From Parapedobacter sp964613725 (GTDB lineage: Bacteria; Bacteroidota; Bacteroidia; Sphingobacteriales; Sphingobacteriaceae), in the NCBI GenBank assembly GCA_964613725.1, contig CAZTJY010000013.1:1-42467 (forward strand): 42,467 bases of DNA, given 5' to 3'. Below, in pieces: positions 16,626 through 24,981 of this stretch. Below the pieces are notes generated by a model. That model was given only the letters and a program-made list of their open reading frames with translations. It did no database searches and was not told the origin of the DNA. Positions within the stretch are counted from its first letter, which is position 1. Each line of letters begins with the position of its first letter. A program made the translations under genes and the position numbers.

Positions 16626-19600
16626 ATGAAGAAAACAGAAGTAACCAGTACTTGCTGTTATTGTGGAGTCGGCTGTGGGGTTAAGATTCAGCTCGATAAG
16701 CACGACCGGGTTACCGTGACCGGCGATGAGAGCCATCCGGTAAACCGCGGTAAAATGTGCAGTAAAGGCATGAACTTACAATATACCGTCAATGATCGGT
16801 CCGACCGGTTGCACTATCCGCAAATGCGATACCATCGCGGGATGCCGTTGCAACGCGTGAGCTGGGATGACGCGCTTACCCGCACCGCGGCGGTGTTCCG
16901 TACGCTTATTTCAACGTACGGACCGGATGCGGTGGCATTTTATGCATCGGGCCAATGCCTCACCGAAGAATATTATGTGATCAATAAGCTTATTAAAGGC
17001 TTTATTGGGAGCAATAATATCGATACGAATTCGCGCCTATGCATGAGCAGTGCGGTAGCTGCATACAAGATGAGCCTTGGTGAGGATTCGGTGCCGATTT
17101 GTTACGATGACATCGAACTGACGGATTGCTTGTTGGTTGAAGGTGCCAATCCGGCATGGTGCCATCCGATTCTTTGGCGCCGGGTGGAAGCCCACAAGGC
17201 GAAAAATCCCGACACCAAGATCATTGTGGTCGATCCACGTAAAACGGATTCTGCGGCCGTTGCCGATATCCATCTGCAGATACAACCCGGTACCGACATG
17301 GTACTGAACTATGCCATCGGTCGGTTGCTGATCGAAAACGGCGATATCGATGCTGACTTTATCGCAAACCATACGGAAGGGTTTGCGGCGTATAAAGCGC
17401 GGGTATTCGAGCGGACCGTGGCGGAGGCTGCGTGGATTTGCAACGTGCCGGAGGAGGATATCCGTCAGGCCGCTAACTATATCGGTGAGTCTAACTCACT
17501 TCTGACATTGTGGACGATGGGACTCAACCAAAGTGTCAAAGGAGTCGACAAGAACCTATCACTGATCGACCTCAACCTCATTACCGGCCGAATAGGGAAG
17601 TCGGGGTCGGGCCCGTTTTCCTTAACCGGACAACCCAATGCCATGGGCGGCCGGGAAGTGGGTGGGCTGGCCAATTTGCTTCCGGCGCACCGCGACCTGA
17701 AGAATGATGCCCATCGGCGGGAAGTCTCGGATTTCTGGGGTGGCACCACGATATCCGATCAATCGGGGCTTACCGCCACCGAAATGTTCGACGCTCTGGC
17801 CGATGGGAAGCTGAAAGCCATCTGGATCCTGTGTACCAATCCGCTGACGAGTCTGCCTAATGCCCGGAGGGTGGAGCAGGCATTGAAGAAGGCCAAATTT
17901 GTCGTCGTGCAGGAAATCAGCAATAAGCCACAGACATTGGATTACGCCGATGCGATTTTACCCGCAGCAGGCTGGGCAGAGAAAGAAGGGACGATGACCA
18001 ATTCCGAACGCCGGATCAGTCACCTGCACAAAATCATTGACCCACCAGGGGAAGCACTTCCTGATGCCGAGATCATCTGCCGCTTTGCGCAGAAGATGGG
18101 ATACGACGGATTTGATTACGCGGACGCCGAAGCCATATATCGTGAACATGCTCGGCTAACGGCGAAAACGTCCATCCAGATTGATGGATTGGATTACGCC
18201 GGGATTGACCGCCACAAGACCGTCCAATGGCCCTACCGGAAGCGGCGGGATACAGGCACACCCCGCTTATTTGAAGGCCACCAATTTCATACACCCACGA
18301 AAAGGGCTATCATCCACAGTCCCGGTACCGAAATGCCAAGTGAGCATCCCGACATGGATTTCCCTTTTATTTTAACCACCGGGCGGGTTCGCGACCAATG
18401 GCACACGATGACCAAAACAGGGAAGGTAAGCAAGTTGAAGCAGCATATCAAAGAGCCCCAATTGGAGATACACAAAGACGATGCCGGGCGCTTGGGTATC
18501 GAAGAGGGGCAATTGGTTGAAGTGACCTCACGCCGGGGCAACGTGCGTGTTAAGGCCACCATCGGCGACACCATAAAACCCGGCTGTGTATTTCTGCCCA
18601 TGCACTGGGGCAAACTGTGGGGGTCGGATTTAAATCGGGCAAATAACCTGACCAACCCATTGTTGGATCCGGTTTCCAAAGAACCCGATTTCAAATTCTG
18701 CGCGGTAAGGGTAGCACGTTACCAGAAAAAGCCCGAACGGGTTGTGATTGTTGGTGCGGGCGCCGGTGCTTTCGGATTCGTGAAAGCGTTCCGCGAAGTC
18801 AATAAAACCGACGAAATTACCGTGTTCAACAACGAAGACCTGCCGTTTTACAACCGGGTAATGCTGCCGCACTACGTAAACGGCGACCAGCAATGGAGCG
18901 AATTGATTAGAATGCAGGATGAGGAAGAGCAAGATGTTTACCAAATCACGCATATTCGGGGCGTGACGGTGACCCACATCGATCGCTCAACGAAATACGT
19001 GGAGGATTCGCGGGGGATAAGGACACCGTACGATGTGTTGGTTTTAGGTACCGGCAGCCGCCCGACGATGCCGAAAGATATTCCGACGATGCCAGGGATT
19101 TTCAGTATGCGGCGGCGGTCTGATGCCGACAACCTCCGGAAGTTTCTTCGCAAAGACGCGTCGGTCGTCATTATCGGCGGTGGGTTGCTGGGATTGGAAA
19201 TGGCCGCAAGCCTGCGGGAAATGGGTATGAAAATAACCATTGTGCAGCGGGTTTCGCGCTTCCTGAACCGGCAATTGGATGCCCTGGGTAGCCAGATGCT
19301 CCACGAGGAGATGGTAGAGCAGGGGTGCGACGTCTATTACAACGATGAGGTCCAGCTCTATTATGGCCGGAATAAGGTTAACAAAGTCGAGTTGAAGAGC
19401 GGTCGGCAGATCAAGTGCGATGCCGTTATCGTGGCGATCGGTACGACCCCCAATATCGAGTTGGCCAAGGCCGCTGGGCTCCAGTGTCAACGCGGGGTCG
19501 TGGTGAACAATCGGTTGCAGACCAGCGATCCTTCGATTTATGCCATTGGCGAGATCGCCGAATTTGATGGCGTGCTATATGGGATCACTGCTGCGGCGGA

Positions 19601-20138
19601 ACAACAAGGCGCGGTGGCAGCAAGGTACCACCATGGTGATGTGGGGAGTGTCTATCAGGGAAGCGTGTTTATGAATATCATCAAGATACAAGGATTCGAT
19701 CTGTGTAGCATCGGTCTGGTTGATTGCCCCGATGATACCTATGAGGAGATTGTTTTCATCGATAAAGCCCAACGCTTTTACAAGAAGTGCATTATCCACC
19801 AGGATCGGCTGGTCGGTGCTATTTTGATCGGTGATAAAAATGAATTTCTCGAGTTCAAAGACCTGATAATGAACAAAACCGAGCTCAGTGAGAAACGCTT
19901 GCAGTTGTTGCGAAACGGCCCGACAAAGGAACCGGTTATCGGGAAGTTAGTATGCAGCTGTAGCCAAGTAGGCGAGGGGAACCTCACCAACCTGGTCCGG
20001 TCGGGATACACCGAAATGAACACACTCTGCGAAGCAAGCGGCGCGGGAACCGGATGTGGATCTTGTCGTCCGCAGGTGATGACTATTTTAGAAGCGGTGT
20101 TGTTAGAGACGGAAAAAGCGGAGGTAGTCCATGATTAA
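16626..20138 (+). CDS. nasA: Assimilatory nitrate reductase, catalytic chain fused to FAD/NAD(P) and BFD domains
   Basis: 1170 residues from the ATG at 16626 (a TTG two codons earlier is also in frame). It reduces nitrate to nitrite in the cytoplasm. Residues 1 to ~690 are the bis-MGD catalytic chain: [4Fe-4S] cysteines in CCYCGVGCGV and GKMCSKG, the likely Mo ligand Cys139 in SRLCMSS, and the C-terminal barrel with TGRVRDQWHTMT. Residues ~705-1050 are a NirB/NasB-like FAD and NAD(P)-binding oxidoreductase (VVIVGAGAGAFG; VVIIGGGLLGLEMA). Residues ~1106-1160 are a BFD [2Fe-2S] domain (CSCSQVG ... GTGCGSC). In many bacteria the electron-transfer part is a separate NasB; here it is in one chain. 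It overlaps the next gene by 8 bases. Confidence 0.93.
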   Translation: MKKTEVTSTCCYCGVGCGVKIQLDKHDRVTVTGDESHPVNRGKMCSKGMNLQYTVNDRSDRLHYPQMRYHRGMPLQRVSWDDALTRTAAVFRTLISTYGPDAVAFYASGQCLTEEYYVINKLIKGFIGSNNIDTNSRLCMSSAVAAYKMSLGEDSVPICYDDIELTDCLLVEGANPAWCHPILWRRVEAHKAKNPDTKIIVVDPRKTDSAAVADIHLQIQPGTDMVLNYAIGRLLIENGDIDADFIANHTEGFAAYKARVFERTVAEAAWICNVPEEDIRQAANYIGESNSLLTLWTMGLNQSVKGVDKNLSLIDLNLITGRIGKSGSGPFSLTGQPNAMGGREVGGLANLLPAHRDLKNDAHRREVSDFWGGTTISDQSGLTATEMFDALADGKLKAIWILCTNPLTSLPNARRVEQALKKAKFVVVQEISNKPQTLDYADAILPAAGWAEKEGTMTNSERRISHLHKIIDPPGEALPDAEIICRFAQKMGYDGFDYADAEAIYREHARLTAKTSIQIDGLDYAGIDRHKTVQWPYRKRRDTGTPRLFEGHQFHTPTKRAIIHSPGTEMPSEHPDMDFPFILTTGRVRDQWHTMTKTGKVSKLKQHIKEPQLEIHKDDAGRLGIEEGQLVEVTSRRGNVRVKATIGDTIKPGCVFLPMHWGKLWGSDLNRANNLTNPLLDPVSKEPDFKFCAVRVARYQKKPERVVIVGAGAGAFGFVKAFREVNKTDEITVFNNEDLPFYNRVMLPHYVNGDQQWSELIRMQDEEEQDVYQITHIRGVTVTHIDRSTKYVEDSRGIRTPYDVLVLGTGSRPTMPKDIPTMPGIFSMRRRSDADNLRKFLRKDASVVIIGGGLLGLEMAASLREMGMKITIVQRVSRFLNRQLDALGSQMLHEEMVEQGCDVYYNDEVQLYYGRNKVNKVELKSGRQIKCDAVIVAIGTTPNIELAKAAGLQCQRGVVVNNRLQTSDPSIYAIGEIAEFDGVLYGITAAAEQQGAVAARYHHGDVGSVYQGSVFMNIIKIQGFDLCSIGLVDCPDDTYEEIVFIDKAQRFYKKCIIHQDRLVGAILIGDKNEFLEFKDLIMNKTELSEKRLQLLRNGPTKEPVIGKLVCSCSQVGEGNLTNLVRSGYTEMNTLCEASGAGTGCGSCRPQVMTILEAVLLETEKAEVVHD

Positions 20139-21624
20139 GCAAACCCAACCCACGGTGCAACGTGTCAAGGTCAACCTACCGGGAGGTTTCGTTCCGATCG
20201 GCGATTTCCGTGCGTTGTTAACGGCGGTCGAATCTGTGGGGGTTCGAACCGTAAAGGTAGGCGCCCGTCAGCAGTTGCTATTCGCGGCGACCTCCGATCA
20301 GCTCGAAGAGCTGACCTACGACTTCTTCGGGCAGGAACTGCTCCATGAGGTAAACACCGATTATTACCCAAACATTGTCAGCTCCTACGTATCGGACGGT
20401 ATCTTTAACCAGACCCGTTGGCTGCGGGAGGGCATTTACAAAGATATCCTCGCTTCGTTTGAATTCGTACCGAGACTGAAAGTGAACATCGTGGACGCGA
20501 ACCAGTCGCTGGTACCTTACTATACGGGCAACCTGAATTTTGTGTCGTCTGATGTCGGTAATTTTTGGCATGTCTTTATCCGGTGGCCAAAAACCAACCG
20601 GATATTCGAATGGTCTTCGCTTGTTTACTCCATGGATATCGGTGAAATCTGCCGGCAACTTGAGCTTTTGATCCTGGGGGGGGATGGATTGCCGAGGGAT
20701 CGTGGCGTAGCCTTGGGCCCAAGTCTCGAGTCGAAGGTGAAAGAGTTGGTGCAATTCCATCACCAGAAACTCGTTCAGCCATTGGTGGAGCCGGAATTCC
20801 GCCTACCTTATTACGAAGGGTTTAACCGATACGATGAAAAATTTTGGCTGGGTATATATCGACCCGACGAAACATATACGGTTGCTTTTCTGCTCAGCGT
20901 CTGCGAAGCCTGCCAGACCTCCCGGATCGGGCAGCTGTATACCACCCCATGGCGATCATGGATCATCAAGGATATCCGGCAGGAAGACCGAAAGATGTGG
21001 GACCATATTCTCGATGAGCATCGCGTCAATCTACGGCATGCATCGAACGAGTTGAATTGGCAGGTTGAAGATTGGTGTGAACCCGCCTTGAAGCTGAAGC
21101 GTTCGATTGTCCGTTACTTCGATCGGTGGAATCTCCGGACGTATCGGTTGTGCTTTGGCATCAAGATCGGCTCGAACAGCGGCATTTGGGGTTCGATTAT
21201 TTTAAAGGGGGCTAGCGTAGAAGGACCGGAATTGTATTTTGACGTATTGCATACGGAAGACTTCAATGCTAATTCGCGCGTACTCATCCCTTATAAGCAA
21301 GGGGTAGCACAACGGTCGCTGCCCAACGTCCTCAAGGCGCTTTGCGACGACTTTTATGATTCGTCGGCGATCGGCGGTCTATCTGCGGACCGCTCGGTAG
21401 TGCACTCATCCCAAAGCACCGAGGACGAGCCTGAACATCGCCAGTTCCAATGTGCGCACTGCCTAAGCATTTACGACCCGGTTTATGGGGATATGCTAGC
21501 GGAAATTCCGCCGGGTCTATTGTTTGATGATCTGCCGGAGAGCTATACGTGCGGGCTTTGTGGCGCATTAAAGAAGGACTTTAATCCGATTAATCGAATG
21601 GATAATCCATCATTAACAAATTAG
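20131..21624 (+). CDS. NiR/SiR-like protein without sirohaem ligands, C-terminal rubredoxin
   Basis: 497 residues. Residues 439-485 are a complete rubredoxin: CAHC (441-444), IYDP, DDLP and CGLC (474-477), so one Fe can bind. The first ~430 residues look like a duplicated NiR/SiR scaffold. A ferredoxin-like half at 12-75 (LPGGFVPIGDFRALL, VKVGARQQLLF) is followed by a cluster-domain-like part at 80-150. A second half at ~231-282 (YTTPWRSWIIKDI) is followed by another at ~300-360. At the places where sulfite/nitrite reductases have C-x5-C and C-x3-C there are no such cysteines (PNIVSSYVSDG; VNIVDANQSLV), so sirohaem-[4Fe-4S] should not bind. C258-x2-C261 and single C316 and C341 remain. Its position points to electron transfer to nitrate or nitrite reductase; this role is inferred. 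Confidence 0.75.
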   Translation: MIKQTQPTVQRVKVNLPGGFVPIGDFRALLTAVESVGVRTVKVGARQQLLFAATSDQLEELTYDFFGQELLHEVNTDYYPNIVSSYVSDGIFNQTRWLREGIYKDILASFEFVPRLKVNIVDANQSLVPYYTGNLNFVSSDVGNFWHVFIRWPKTNRIFEWSSLVYSMDIGEICRQLELLILGGDGLPRDRGVALGPSLESKVKELVQFHHQKLVQPLVEPEFRLPYYEGFNRYDEKFWLGIYRPDETYTVAFLLSVCEACQTSRIGQLYTTPWRSWIIKDIRQEDRKMWDHILDEHRVNLRHASNELNWQVEDWCEPALKLKRSIVRYFDRWNLRTYRLCFGIKIGSNSGIWGSIILKGASVEGPELYFDVLHTEDFNANSRVLIPYKQGVAQRSLPNVLKALCDDFYDSSAIGGLSADRSVVHSSQSTEDEPEHRQFQCAHCLSIYDPVYGDMLAEIPPGLLFDDLPESYTCGLCGALKKDFNPINRMDNPSLTN

Positions 21625-21626
21625 GT

Positions 21627-21883
21627 GTGGAGTTTTATACGATACTGCTCTTATTCGTTGTTGGCTTTTTGTATGCGTCCGTGGGACACGGGGACGCCGG
21701 TGGTTACATTGCCGTTTTGGCGATTTTTGAGATTCCCGTCATACAAGATACGCCGCTCATTTTAGTGCTTAGCATGCTGGTGGCGGTTACGGGGGTATCC
21801 AGTTTTGTCGCGCCGGGCAGTTTAAGCGGCCCATTTGCGTGGTGCTGATGGTAGCTTGCTGTAAGTTGTTGTTTTTTATGTGA
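21627..21883 (+). pseudogene. TauE/SafE (TSUP) anion exporter remnant
   Basis: From a GTG at 21627 the frame reads a typical TSUP start (FLYASVGHGDAGGYIAVLAIF) and a second hydrophobic segment (LILVLSMLVAVTG), then stops at 21846-21848 after 73 residues. In another frame the following DNA reads FKRPICVVLMVACCKLLFFM, like the last membrane helix of the same family, and ends TGA at 21881-21883, overlapping the moaA ATG. Functional members are ~250 residues with 7-9 helices. So the middle has been deleted and the ends joined out of frame. It probably once exported or imported an oxyanion in this operon. Confidence 0.7.
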
Positions 21884-22833
21884 TGGACCGTTTAAAAGAT
21901 TATATGGGGCGATCATTCCGTGTACTACGTGTCAGCCTATTGGATGCATGTAACTTCGCGTGCACCTACTGTGTGTGTGACGATCAGCCTATCCCGGAAG
22001 GGATAGAAAAGGCTACCTTATCGGTTGATCAGCTTACCCGATTGATTGGTAAATTGCATCAGACGCTCAACCTGCAGACCGTTCGGTTAACCGGCGGCGA
22101 ACCGTTGCTGTATCCGGAGTTGCCCGGATTGATTGCAGGCATCCGTTCGCTGGGCGTTCGAAACATCAAAATGACGACAAATGGTTTCTTGCTGGCGCGG
22201 AAAGCCGAGGCGTTGAAGCGTGCCGGACTCCAATCGATCAACGTGTCGCTGGATGCGCTGGATGAAGGACGTTTCTTGCGGATGACGAAACGGACAGGGG
22301 TAGCACGTGTGGTCGATGCGATTTTGGCGGCGAAGAGCGCCGGCATGGCGGTGAAAATCAATACGGTGGTCATGCGAGGTGAAAACGACAGCGAACTATT
22401 GTCGTTGCTGGATTTCGCATTCAGCCACGGTATTGACATCCGTTTTTTGGAGTTGATGGGGATGGGGCACTTACATGGGAATACGGGCGGCAAGTTTTTT
22501 TCAAAGCACGACATGTTAGCCGAGATTACCCGCCGGTACCGTGTATGTGAGCAAGCTAAACAGCCTGGCGAGACGGCGACGTACTACGGTACCGCTTGCG
22601 GGCATCGCTTTGGGATTATCGCCAATGAAACCCAACCCTTTTGTTTCGATTGTAACCGGTTGAGGCTGGATATCAATGGAAATATTTATGGCTGCTTAAG
22701 CTGCAATACCCCCATCCCGATCGCGGAGATTACGACGAAAGGCGGTTTGGAAGCCAGCCTTGCTGCAGCATTGGAGCAAAAGCAACTGAAGTTTTCAGGA
22801 AGCGCGTTGAGTATGTTAACCATAGGAGGATAA
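21883..22833 (+). CDS. moaA: GTP 3',8-cyclase MoaA
   Basis: 316 residues from the ATG at 21883. Radical-SAM enzyme that makes the first molybdenum-cofactor intermediate from GTP. The N-terminal cluster motif is CNFACTYC (C-x3-C-x2-C). The SAM-binding stretch TVRLTGGEPLLYPEL and the NVSLDAL motif follow. The C-terminal cluster cysteines lie in FCFDCNRLRLD and GCLSC. The chain ends in Gly-Gly, as required for MoaA activity with MoaC. A GTG one codon earlier is possible. It overlaps the TSUP remnant stop and abuts moaD. Confidence 0.95.
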   Translation: MDRLKDYMGRSFRVLRVSLLDACNFACTYCVCDDQPIPEGIEKATLSVDQLTRLIGKLHQTLNLQTVRLTGGEPLLYPELPGLIAGIRSLGVRNIKMTTNGFLLARKAEALKRAGLQSINVSLDALDEGRFLRMTKRTGVARVVDAILAAKSAGMAVKINTVVMRGENDSELLSLLDFAFSHGIDIRFLELMGMGHLHGNTGGKFFSKHDMLAEITRRYRVCEQAKQPGETATYYGTACGHRFGIIANETQPFCFDCNRLRLDINGNIYGCLSCNTPIPIAEITTKGGLEASLAAALEQKQLKFSGSALSMLTIGG

Positions 22834-23073
22834 ATGATGATTACATTGGAATTTTATGCGGCGTTGAAGGATCATTTCCCGACCACGTTGGAGGTCGAGG
22901 AGCAGCTGAGCGATGTGCGTTTACTACGTGCGTATTTAGCCGACAAGCGATTGTCAGCGTCGAAGTTGCTCACCCAGTGCCGGTTTGCGGTAGACGATAC
23001 GTTTGTTGATGAAGAGTATGCACTCCGTGATGGGGATTTGGTCCTGGTTATTCCACCGAGCAGCGGAGGGTGA
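22834..23073 (+). CDS. moaD: Molybdopterin synthase sulfur carrier subunit MoaD
   Basis: 79 residues, ubiquitin-like fold size, ending in the obligatory Gly-Gly (PPSSGG) that carries the thiocarboxylate. The late strand DLVLVIPPSSGG is diagnostic. It passes sulfur to the pterin together with MoaE, encoded 3 bases downstream. It starts immediately after the moaA stop; a second ATG follows directly. Confidence 0.95.
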   Translation: MMITLEFYAALKDHFPTTLEVEEQLSDVRLLRAYLADKRLSASKLLTQCRFAVDDTFVDEEYALRDGDLVLVIPPSSGG

Positions 23074-23076
23074 GGC

Positions 23077-23532
23077 ATGGAGCATTTAAGCAGGAAACGT
23101 ATCGATGTAATGTCACTATGGAAGCGGAGCCATCACCCCGAAGCCGGTGGTATTGTACTGTTCAGTGGCGAAGTAAGGAATAACCATCAAGACAAGGAAG
23201 TTTCACATCTTTATTATGAGGCTGCTGAGCCAATGGCTAACAAGATGATTGCGGCATTACTAGACGAAGCTACGCAACGGTGGGGATTGCAAATTGCTGT
23301 GGCTGTGCATCGGTTAGGCAAGGTGGCGGTTATGGAAACGGCAGTGGTAGTGATTACCGGCGCGGCCCACCGCAGGGAAGCGTACGCGGCCAATCAATAT
23401 ATCATCGATCGCATCAAGCATCATGTGCCGATATGGAAATGCGAATACTTGGCGGGTGGTGAACGCATATGGGGAGGACGTTGTTCGTGTCATGGCGAAC
23501 AACTGGATAGCGCTTGTTTAACGATTGGATAA
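23077..23532 (+). CDS. moaE: Molybdopterin synthase catalytic subunit MoaE
   Basis: 151 residues. Large subunit of molybdopterin synthase, converting cyclic pyranopterin monophosphate to molybdopterin with MoaD. Family motifs: GIVLFSGEVRNNHQDKEV, LYYEAAEPMA, HRLGKVAVMETAVVV, AAHRREAYAA and the catalytic-Lys region HHVPIWKCEYL. It is tightly packed between moaD and mobA. Confidence 0.95.
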   Translation: MEHLSRKRIDVMSLWKRSHHPEAGGIVLFSGEVRNNHQDKEVSHLYYEAAEPMANKMIAALLDEATQRWGLQIAVAVHRLGKVAVMETAVVVITGAAHRREAYAANQYIIDRIKHHVPIWKCEYLAGGERIWGGRCSCHGEQLDSACLTIG

Positions 23533-24150
23533 ATGAGTACGACCGTACGGAATTTGATTGGGCTCGTACTCTGCGGTGGTAAAAGTAGCCGGATGGGGAC
23601 GGACAAGGGGATGTTGGTGAGGGATGATTGTACGTGGGCCGAGCACATGGGCACTAAGTTGGAACTGCTTGGTTTAAAAACGTATGTTTCGATTAACTCC
23701 TTGCAATTTGAAAAATATCGACAGTTCTTTTCCTCATCGGCAATGATACCCGACGCAGTGGATGTCAAAGGGCCTTTGGGCGGGTTGTTGAGTGCACATC
23801 TGCGTTTTCCTAAAAAAGATATCCTGGTCGTTCCGTGCGACATGATCGATTTAGACGCATCCCTATTGCGTCAGCTGCTAAACATCTACCGGCAAATTGT
23901 CGAAGCGGACGTATATGTGTTTGGGCATGCCACGCATATTGAGCCCTTGTGCGCCATCTATGCCGCTTCAGGCCTCCGTAAATTGTTTTCGGGTTACAGG
24001 AACGGCAGTCTGCTTAGCTTTTCGGTGCGTCAGGCTACAAAATCATTGCATGCTGTACACTTGCCTAAACCCGAAAGTACGGATGATTTCCGGAATTATA
24101 ACACGCCCCAGTGCGTTATCAAAGAGAGTATTTATCCGATTAAGGAATAA
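23533..24150 (+). CDS. mobA: Molybdenum cofactor guanylyltransferase MobA
   Basis: 205 residues. It attaches GMP to the molybdenum cofactor, giving the MGD form used by DMSO-reductase-family enzymes such as the nitrate reductase in this operon. The GTP-binding loop LVLCGGKSSRMGTDKGML is at the start, the GPLGGLLSA motif lies in the middle, and VPCDMIDLDASLL provides the metal-binding Asp. Its ATG follows the moaE stop directly. Last gene of the rightward operon; it converges with the FNR-like gene with no clear terminator between. Confidence 0.92.
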   Translation: MSTTVRNLIGLVLCGGKSSRMGTDKGMLVRDDCTWAEHMGTKLELLGLKTYVSINSLQFEKYRQFFSSSAMIPDAVDVKGPLGGLLSAHLRFPKKDILVVPCDMIDLDASLLRQLLNIYRQIVEADVYVFGHATHIEPLCAIYAASGLRKLFSGYRNGSLLSFSVRQATKSLHAVHLPKPESTDDFRNYNTPQCVIKESIYPIKE

Positions 24151-24178
24151 CCATTTACGTGTTTTCGCAATGCTGCAG

Positions 24179-24871
24179 CTAGATTCTAGGCGCTTCCGCC
24201 AATGCGGACAGTGCAGGCAGGTTGTCAATCCGGATTTGGCGGCCGTCGAGTGTGATCATCTTTTCGCTGATCAGGTCATTTAACATACGGAATAGCGATT
24301 CGTAGGTCGTGCCTAGGTAGGCGGCCAGGTCCTGCCGGCTTAGGTGGATATTGATATATCCCGAGGCGGTCGTGCCGAATTGGCCCTGGAGCTGAATGAG
24401 AGCCGAAGCCAATCGGTGCTTCACGGTCATATGAACGAGGTTGTACATTTTTTGCTCGGATTCCTTCAGCTCATCGGCATAGAATAGCATCAACTGATGG
24501 GTGAGCGCCGTGTTCACCTTGAGGGTGGACAGAAAGAAATCCAGTTCAACAAAACATAGCAAGGTGGGTTCCAGCGTGGTGGCTGATATGGGAAATACAC
24601 TACCCTTCGTGGCAAAGCCACGATGCCCTACAATGGCTCCGTTATGTGCAAAACGGACGATAAGTTCCTTGTCTCCCCATTGTTTGTGTACCTTCACCGT
24701 TCCGGAATAGACGAAATAAATGCCGTTGACGGGAGTCCCTTCTTGGATGAATCGGGCGCCTTTCTTCAATCGCATGTTTTTCCTTTTTGTGCCAACAAAG
24801 GAAACCCATTCCGGCAAGGCATGCCGGCACATAAAGCAGGTTTTTAAATCACATTGCTTGGGTGGTTTCAT
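24179..24871 (-). CDS. Crp/Fnr family transcriptional regulator, FNR-like
   Basis: 230 residues from the chosen ATG at 24871 (a longer frame to 24931 adds a hydrophobic leader not expected here). N-terminal cysteines C7, C12 and C15 (CDLKTCFMC), plus C106 in LEPTLLCFVEL, which sits where E. coli FNR has its fourth cluster cysteine (C122). A cyclic-nucleotide-fold domain is followed by a helix-turn-helix: LSRQDLAAYLGTTYESLFRML. In the recognition helix the Glu and Arg of FNR are kept, but the Ser between them is Phe. It likely senses oxygen or NO and controls the adjacent nitrate island; both points are inference. Its upstream gap is shared with marR. Confidence 0.85.
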   Translation of the reverse strand: MKPPKQCDLKTCFMCRHALPEWVSFVGTKRKNMRLKKGARFIQEGTPVNGIYFVYSGTVKVHKQWGDKELIVRFAHNGAIVGHRGFATKGSVFPISATTLEPTLLCFVELDFFLSTLKVNTALTHQLMLFYADELKESEQKMYNLVHMTVKHRLASALIQLQGQFGTTASGYINIHLSRQDLAAYLGTTYESLFRMLNDLISEKMITLDGRQIRIDNLPALSALAEAPRI

Positions 24872-24948
24872 TCGGGACGCCCTAATCACACAAAGAAACA
24901 GATAAATTGATTGTTGCACAACAGTCGCCACTAAAAAAGGACCGAAAA

Positions 24949-24980
24949 TTTGCTTTCCAAAATTATTTCAGCTAAATTTG
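24949..24980 (+). promoter_or_regulatory. Promoter of the marR-fad operon
   Basis: TTTG at 24949-24952 (-33), 20 bases, then TAAATTTG at 24973-24980 (-7). Both boxes and the spacing match the Bacteroidota housekeeping sigma consensus. RNA would start near 24986, about 30 bases before the marR ATG. Confidence 0.75.
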
Positions 24981-24981
24981 C

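Noticed and set aside
24912..24923. TGTTG-CA-CAACA palindrome between the FNR-like gene and marR
   Set aside because: Five-base arms occur by chance at this scale, and it does not sit at a useful distance from the marR promoter.
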